The notes under the pieces are model-generated. The model was given only the letters and a program-made list of their open reading frames with translations. It was not told the origin of the DNA and ran no database searches. A stretch of 64,000 nt of DNA from NCBI RefSeq assembly GCF_031143425.1, contig NC_090445.1, forward strand, positions 1,197,190,691-1,197,254,690, written 5' to 3'. The DNA comes from Pleurodeles waltl. Its lineage: Eukaryota; Chordata; Amphibia; Caudata; Salamandridae. Positions within the stretch are counted from its first letter, which is position 1; each line of letters begins with the position of its first letter. Both the position numbers and the translations under genes were made by a program. This document shows, in pieces, positions 58,480 through 64,000 of the stretch.

Positions 58480-60335
58480 ACTTCCATGCCCAAGATCATT
58501 CTCAAACGACAAGCTAGCTATATTCGGCCCTCGAATATTTGAACACCTTTTAACGGCTTTTGATTCAGTTAACAGGTCCAAGCTGTGGCTGGAGAACCGG
58601 CTGTCTATCTTGCACTCCGATTAGGTAGCTAAAGTGCATCTGAGCCCAAAGGGGGTGAAATGTCACTGGAATTTTGCATTAAGATATGATTGCGCCAATT
58701 CTGTATCCTAGCCCCATTACTTTTTATTTTTATAATAATGACCTTTGTTTTTTTTTTAACTATTAGTCTGGTCAATACTCCCAGAGTTGCAGATACTCAG
58801 GTACCCGCTTTATTATACTCTGATGACGTGGTTCTGTTATCCTGGACCCCCAATACTTTGTGAGCGTTGGTGGCCCATTTTGTTCAGTTTATGGGCCGTC
58901 TAGAAAATATGGTAAATCACAGATTATGGCTTGCAGTCTAGGTAGCATCACCACCCGAAGGATTATTATCCAGGGCCAGTCTCTATGTAGCAGAAAAAAC
59001 TTTAGCTACTTGGGTGTCATATTTACCCCCTCTGGCTCCTGGTAGTCCCAGCTAACCAGCTTGTGTTTTAAAATTAGTAGGTCAGCCTGAGCAATTTTTA
59101 TTCTCCCTAGAGCCAGGGGGAAATGGACAATAGCACCTCTGGTAAAAGCATATAATGCTCAGCGTTCTGCAGCAGAGCACATGGGGCTAAGATCTGGGGA
59201 TACCATATCAGCTGCACCCTACAGCTAGAGGAAAATCGCATATGCCGGAGGCTGTTACAGCTACACCCAATATTCTCCAGCTATATTATTCACACAGAGT
59301 TAAATCATTCCCACCGAGTTAAATCAGCGTATATTGAAGATTGGGTACAATTGGCCCCTTTATTGCTCTGGATTAGTATCTGGGCCAATTCCACTGAACA
59401 GCTATATAGAAACATCACCATGGACTGTTTAAGTCTGGAGAGAGGGTGTTTTATCCCCAGGCTGAGTTAAATCTCCAGAACATTTCAGTCGTTGGGGTTA
59501 ATTGCCATACTCACGCATCTTGAAAGTAATAAGAAAGATGACAAATTCAGGATAAAGCGCCTCTTTTTAGAGTTTTATGAGGAAAGAAGGTTAAAATCCG
59601 AATCGGCAAAAAGTACAGTGTTGGCTTTTTGTCAGTCTTTTGCCAACTTGGAGTCCGCTTTGTACCTCTTGTTGGAACTTACCGACTAGAAGAGGGCCCT
59701 ACATTTCTGGCTCAGCAGCACGGTTTGGGGGCTCCTGAGTCCTGGGCGCCAACTAGGTCTTTAGGGAGTGCCAGCTTTGATCTGTCCTTGTGATGGGGCC
59801 TCTACACATTAACGTTTACACTATATGTTTTTCTGTGATTATTATAGCCACCCATGCAGACTTTCTGAAACCCCTTTTAAATTCGCTGGGGCACCTGTAG
59901 AAGTAGAGAGGCCCTCTTCCACCTGAAATTATTGAACACATCTAATTTCTCTTTTGAAGAGTGCTGTTTTCTTAAAGCTGGAGTATGCGCAAGGAGAACA
60001 ATGGAGGGGTAATTATTACATTTTCTTGCTACCCTATATTTGAAATTAGTCCACATTCCGCCGTTAGGGTCGTTTAGGTAATTTCATTGTTTTGTCTTAT
60101 AATATATTTTATTTTATTATGCACTGGGCACTTTATACGAGCGTCGCTAATTGTCTATAATCATTCTGGTTGTATTAGTAGTATCGAGGTGCTTCATGCT
60201 AACCTGGAACAGTTATGATGTGGACGACCTCCTGTTTCTAATTTTGTGTGTTATTTAAGTCTCGTAATATTATGTTTTGTAATGCTCTGTGTCTTTTTTG
60301 GCCACTTTGGGCCAAATAAAGATTTTTGGAATTAA
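58480..60335 (+). mobile_element. Non-L1 LINE relic, reverse transcriptase and 3' end
   Basis: Motif A AFDSVNRSKLW (about 58556-58588), motif B CILAPLLF (about 58707-58730), and motif C LLYSDDVVLLS (58814-58846, Ser in place of the usual Ala) define a reverse transcriptase. A long motif D/E region follows: MACSLGSITTRRIIIQGQSL and NFSYLGVIFTPSGSW (58926-59045). C-terminal frames run to about 59690 (KRLFLEFYEERRLKSESAKS). The 3' end has GGGCCAAATAAAGATTTTTG at about 60309-60328. Stops occur between most motifs. The motif wording differs from the L1-like copies; the clade (L2/Rex/R4-type) is not settled. Confidence 0.6.
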
Positions 60336-61222
60336 TTGAACAACGCTTTAACTGCCTACCTTCGATTAAACCTATATTTTCATATCTGAGAAGAAATATA
60401 GAGAGAGGTAAATATAGAGGGAGGTTAACCTCTTTGGCCAACAGAACAGTGTACATGACAGTCCTTCCAATTCTTGCATCCCAATCAAGAGAGACCCCAG
60501 ACTCCCTGATTACTAAGATCATTCATTGGAGTAGGGGTGTTCGCAAGTGCTATAGCTTGATCCACTCTGACATCATCAGGGTCACTCGCCATTCTTCTGC
60601 CGAGGGGCATTCTGATTTTATTAAACTGAACCTCTAATCTTGTCCTATAGCTAAGAGTCTTTTAACGCTTGATGCAGGCACAACCCCCACCAAGTTCAAA
60701 AATCCAATTTAAACCTACACTTCCATCTTTAGAGGCTATTCAGAGAGTTTGAGCTGCCTCATTTATGTCCTCGAATGATTGGCTGGCGATGGCAGATGTT
60801 CACAGCGAGAGTGGACACATTAGCACAGCATTGACACTAAGCCAGGAGGACACTCCTGCTACTGCCCTGCCCCCTTTAATCCCTTTCTATGCCATACTAG
60901 ACCCGACAACTGCAACAACATCTACACAGGGAAACCTGGCTTTCATTGCACGGAAGTTAACAATCTAAAAGTGGTATCATAGACTATGGCGGGACTAAAG
61001 AGTAAAGTGCCCGAAGACGACTGGTGTGCATTTGTGGACAAAGCTGTCCTCATACTTGAGAAAACATGCGATATAGAGCCCGCAACGAGGACCATCAGTG
61101 GGGTGTTCCTCAGTTACAAGGCCCCTGCAGCACCTCTACATCTTGGCTGCCCTCCAGCTAGTAGATCTGTCACTTAGTTTTCATCTGAGTGCATGTAATG
61201 GCCGAACGGTGTTGGACATCAG
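60336..61222. other. Unassigned sequence between two LINE relics
   Basis: Short open frames of 63-103 codons (60326-60637, 60765-60968, 60986-61177) are unrecognised. The one starting MAGLKSKVPEDDWCAFVDKA at 60986 could be an ORF1-like remnant of the LINE that follows, but this is a guess from position only. Confidence 0.35.
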
Positions 61223-63900
61223 TTGAAAAGTTTAATTTTTAGAAAAAAATGTTACACAAGTAACACTGATTACATTCTATTAGATATTTACCAGTGGTCA
61301 GATCTCATTGACATGGAGGTAATTCATCATGAAGAAAGCAATCAATATCCTCTGTCCCTCACACTACAGGGACATTTTTACCCTAATAATCCTAGATACC
61401 CAGGATAGTCCCGTGCTGACCTAGTTATCACCAATAACAGGCGGAATGTGCAATGGGGCACAGTATTTTAACCATATTTCAAGATCCCCACGCTCCCACC
61501 ACATACCATTATGAACCTCTATGCTAAATGCTTTGAGGATTTTGGAAATTCTTATTTTACTAACTCTGTCAATATAAATAGAATTTCAGATCCAGGAAAA
61601 TCTTCCTGGAGCAATAATGATTGTAGGGAAGCCAAAACTCTCCTGATTAATACCATTAAAAATGGGACTACACCAGAAGAATAAGCAGTTAGAGCAAGCT
61701 ATAAAAAAGACCCAATAAAAGGCAAAAATATCCTGGGATACAACAATATTGAGGCATATTTTGGATGCAGTCCGGATTGGAAATCAGGTAGCTTTTTGGC
61801 ACAGGGTCAGACTTTGGCGGCAAATCTAAAACAATGAGACCCAAGTTCAATAGATTTCCTCGGGACTTGGGTCACCCACTTTCAATCAATATATAGCAAG
61901 GGAAATGCTGTTAAAGTCGCCTTTAAGGCAACAGACACAGAGTCCCTCACAATCGAATCAGATAATGATTCCCTGAGAGAAAATTAATGGGCCTACTACT
62001 GGGAGGAACAAGTAGCAACGTTCTTCTTCATAGATGACACTCTCAGAGCTATCTGTATGCAGAAGGCAGGCAATGCACCACGCCTGGATAAGATCCCTGG
62101 GGATTTATTTAAATCAGAGCGAGATTTCTGGGCACCATATCTAAATCGAATTGCCAGCACTATTATGGTTGGTGCACCAATGGAGAGGAGATCATTCTCA
62201 TTTTTAAGAAGGGTCAAAGTTCTGGCCCAGCCACTATTGACAATGCCCAGAAAAGATATTGTAAACAAATCTTGGACAAATTGATGTCATGGGTGGAGGT
62301 CACAGTTCCGGGCTGGGTTTCGCTGTAAAACAGGAACGATAAACCAGGTCTTCAGATTCCAGCTGCTAAGATGGAAAGTGGTGGACATGAACAAGGGCTG
62401 CCTTTATATAACATTTGTTGATTTAAGGGCTACCTTTGATGTGGTCCCAAGAGCTGGGCTTTGGGGAATTTTAAGAGATATTGGGCTACCACCGCCCCTG
62501 TTGTATATCTCTATGCACCTTCACATATATAACTATGCTCAATTAAGATGGGAAGTCGATGGGTAAACAACTGACTGACTAATGGTTGAAGAAGGGTTCA
62601 GGCAAAGCTATATCCTTGCCCTCCCCCAAAGAGAATTGAGACTCTTCTTGCTAGGTTCAACCTTTTTTGTTCTAACCATGGCCTTGTCGCAAATTCTAAT
62701 AAGTTACACTCATGACAGTTAACCTCCACAAGCACTTCAGAGAGTCCCTGCAACTTAACAGAATAGGATTGCAGAGTGTTTCATAGTTTTACTACTTGGG
62801 AGTTCGTCTTTCAAGTTGCAATTCTTGGGCTAGCCAAATATCAAAGAACACCCTCTTGCTCAACCATAGGGTGGCAGTCACACTAAATTTAGCAAAGAAC
62901 ACTATATCCCACCCAGTATCGCCTCTAAGCAAAATGTAGAAAGCTGAAGATGTGGCTGCCACCTTATATGGCTCCAAATTACGGGGGCATAGCAATGTAG
63001 AGCTATTAGCGGTTACTGAGAACAAATTCCTGAGGTGTGCACTGAGACGCCCCCAAAGTACCTCATTAGTCCTTTTTAGAATGGACCTGGATATGCAATT
63101 GATAACTGCCAATATTAGGTTCAAACCTATATTATACTGGCTGTGGATTTGGCTTACCGGGTAACTGGAACCATATAGAATAGGGCTAAGAGCCATCCTG
63201 GAGAATCAAGGCACAGTGACACTTCCCTGGTTGAAATATGTAAAGGAGACTATTCAATCTGGGACTATCAGACTATCAGACTTGTGGAAACAGACTGCGT
63301 CTATGAGAAACTCCTCTACTGAATTGGTGAAGCTGACTTCCTGGGAAAATTAACAGAGGAATATAAATCAATACTGCAGGGAAGATTGACCAACCTGTTC
63401 CTAGAAACCAAGCTAACATTGATGTTTGAGATGTTTCTTGACAAAATTGCAAAATCGCCCGACCCCTACCCCCCTCCCCCCCTACTCCTCTCCTCTCCCC
63501 TCTCCCCCATCTTTACTAGGTCCCTCTACATATGATTTAGGCTAGGGACTTTTAACACTTGCAAGTTTCATCAACAAATGGAGGTGCCTATCAGAGGGTC
63601 ATGTCATACGCCTTGCATGGAAGGAGGCAAATGAAACAGAGGAACATCTCTAGTTTTTTGTCTCATGTACACTAGATTACGCAGGCAATCAATTGTGCCT
63701 CTCTGTTGATTCCTGGGAGTCCGTCAGTATAAGACAGCCATGAGAATTTGTAGATCTGACACAAGACCATGCATAGTCTTTTCTGTTGTGAAGGACCTCG
63801 AGTCTTCATGGCCTAATAGAACCAAGGCCACGATCAAAATAGTATCTAACCTAGAAGCATCATTGGCTAACAGATTGTTTGCGGGTATATTGATAACTAG
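61223..63900 (+). mobile_element. Non-L1 LINE relic lacking its reverse transcriptase core
   Basis: An endonuclease C-terminal-like stretch (DLIDMEVIHHEESNQYPLSL, SRADLVITNNRRNVQWGTVF, 61300-61470) is followed by GNAPRLDKIPGDLFKSERDF (62070-62129), the usual RT entry block. Motif A-like FVDLRATFDVVPRAGLWGIL (62414-62473) comes next, then GFRQSYILALP for motif B (about 62595-62630). Directly after, the sequence jumps to LLARFNLFCSNHGLVANSNK (about 62645-62705), so the stretch with the catalytic Asp pair is missing. C-terminal blocks ENKFLRCALRRPQSTSLVLF and RMDLDMQLITANIRFKPILY (63021-63140) follow. Many stops. It may be the same family as 58480-60335. Confidence 0.6.
63459..63512 (+). repeat. 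Pyrimidine-rich low-complexity tract
   Basis: C-rich and CT-rich run (CCCCCCTCCCCCCCTACTCC and similar) inside the 3' part of the LINE relic. Confidence 0.9.
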
Positions 63901-64000
63901 CCCAAGAGAGTAGGTAAGTGCTACAGAAGCTGCTGAAAGGCACTATTGCACTTTATTGTGGTGACATTATACTAGCTATTTAACTTGAGGGGGTTGTTAT

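Overview
The window reads as a vertebrate, most likely urodele amphibian (newt-type), genomic segment. It has no compact genes. Coding-like stretches are broken reverse transcriptases, and the interspersed repeats are those expected of a giant amphibian genome: several L1-like LINEs, L2-like LINE tails, a DIRS-like gag relic, long LTR-like repeats with TGTAGGA/TGTTAG termini, hAT-like and Harbinger-like MITEs, tRNA-derived SINE candidates and degenerate satellites. The species assignment is inference from repeat content and from my recollection that similar repeats are abundant in Pleurodeles; no search was run.

Layout. 1-2652 is a long LTR-like repeat (minus) that abuts a broken minus-strand L1-like element (2653-5900). 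6600-11500 carries two copies of a composite AT-rich repeat and an inverted pair of a third repeat (8530-8890 / 10190-10600), plus a tRNA-derived SINE candidate at 10705. 14660-17156 is a second LTR-like repeat (minus) containing a hairpin MITE and a 149-bp triplication. 17880-22530 holds purine-rich sequence, a SINE candidate, a ~51-bp minisatellite split by a hAT-like MITE, and a second hAT-type MITE. 23150-24200 is the 5' part of another L1-like element (minus). 25315-27517 is a third LTR-like repeat (plus), fused to a DIRS-like gag relic (to 29311). 29690-35930 is a nearly complete but broken L1-like element (plus) with an L2-like LINE in its 5' region. 36290-36690 is an L2-like tail and 37072-37569 a hAT-type MITE.

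39309-39393 is the one place that looks like a host exon: 85 nt, open in one frame, with AG and GTAAAC boundaries, in otherwise low-repeat sequence. If it is real, much of the window is intron of an unidentified plus-strand gene.

42660-44580 is a degenerate satellite interrupted by a hAT-like MITE with an imperfect 8-bp target duplication. 47935-48897 is a well-bounded hAT-like non-autonomous element with a perfect 8-bp target duplication, a chain of hairpins and an internal minisatellite. 52073-58225 is another L1-like element, with 300-bp repeats in its 5' region and a 190-bp palindromic MITE in its reverse transcriptase. 58480-63900 holds two decayed LINEs of a different type.

Nothing here forms an operon or a cooperating gene set. 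The biology is transposon nesting and decay. No rRNA, tRNA gene, CRISPR array or intact protein-coding gene was found.
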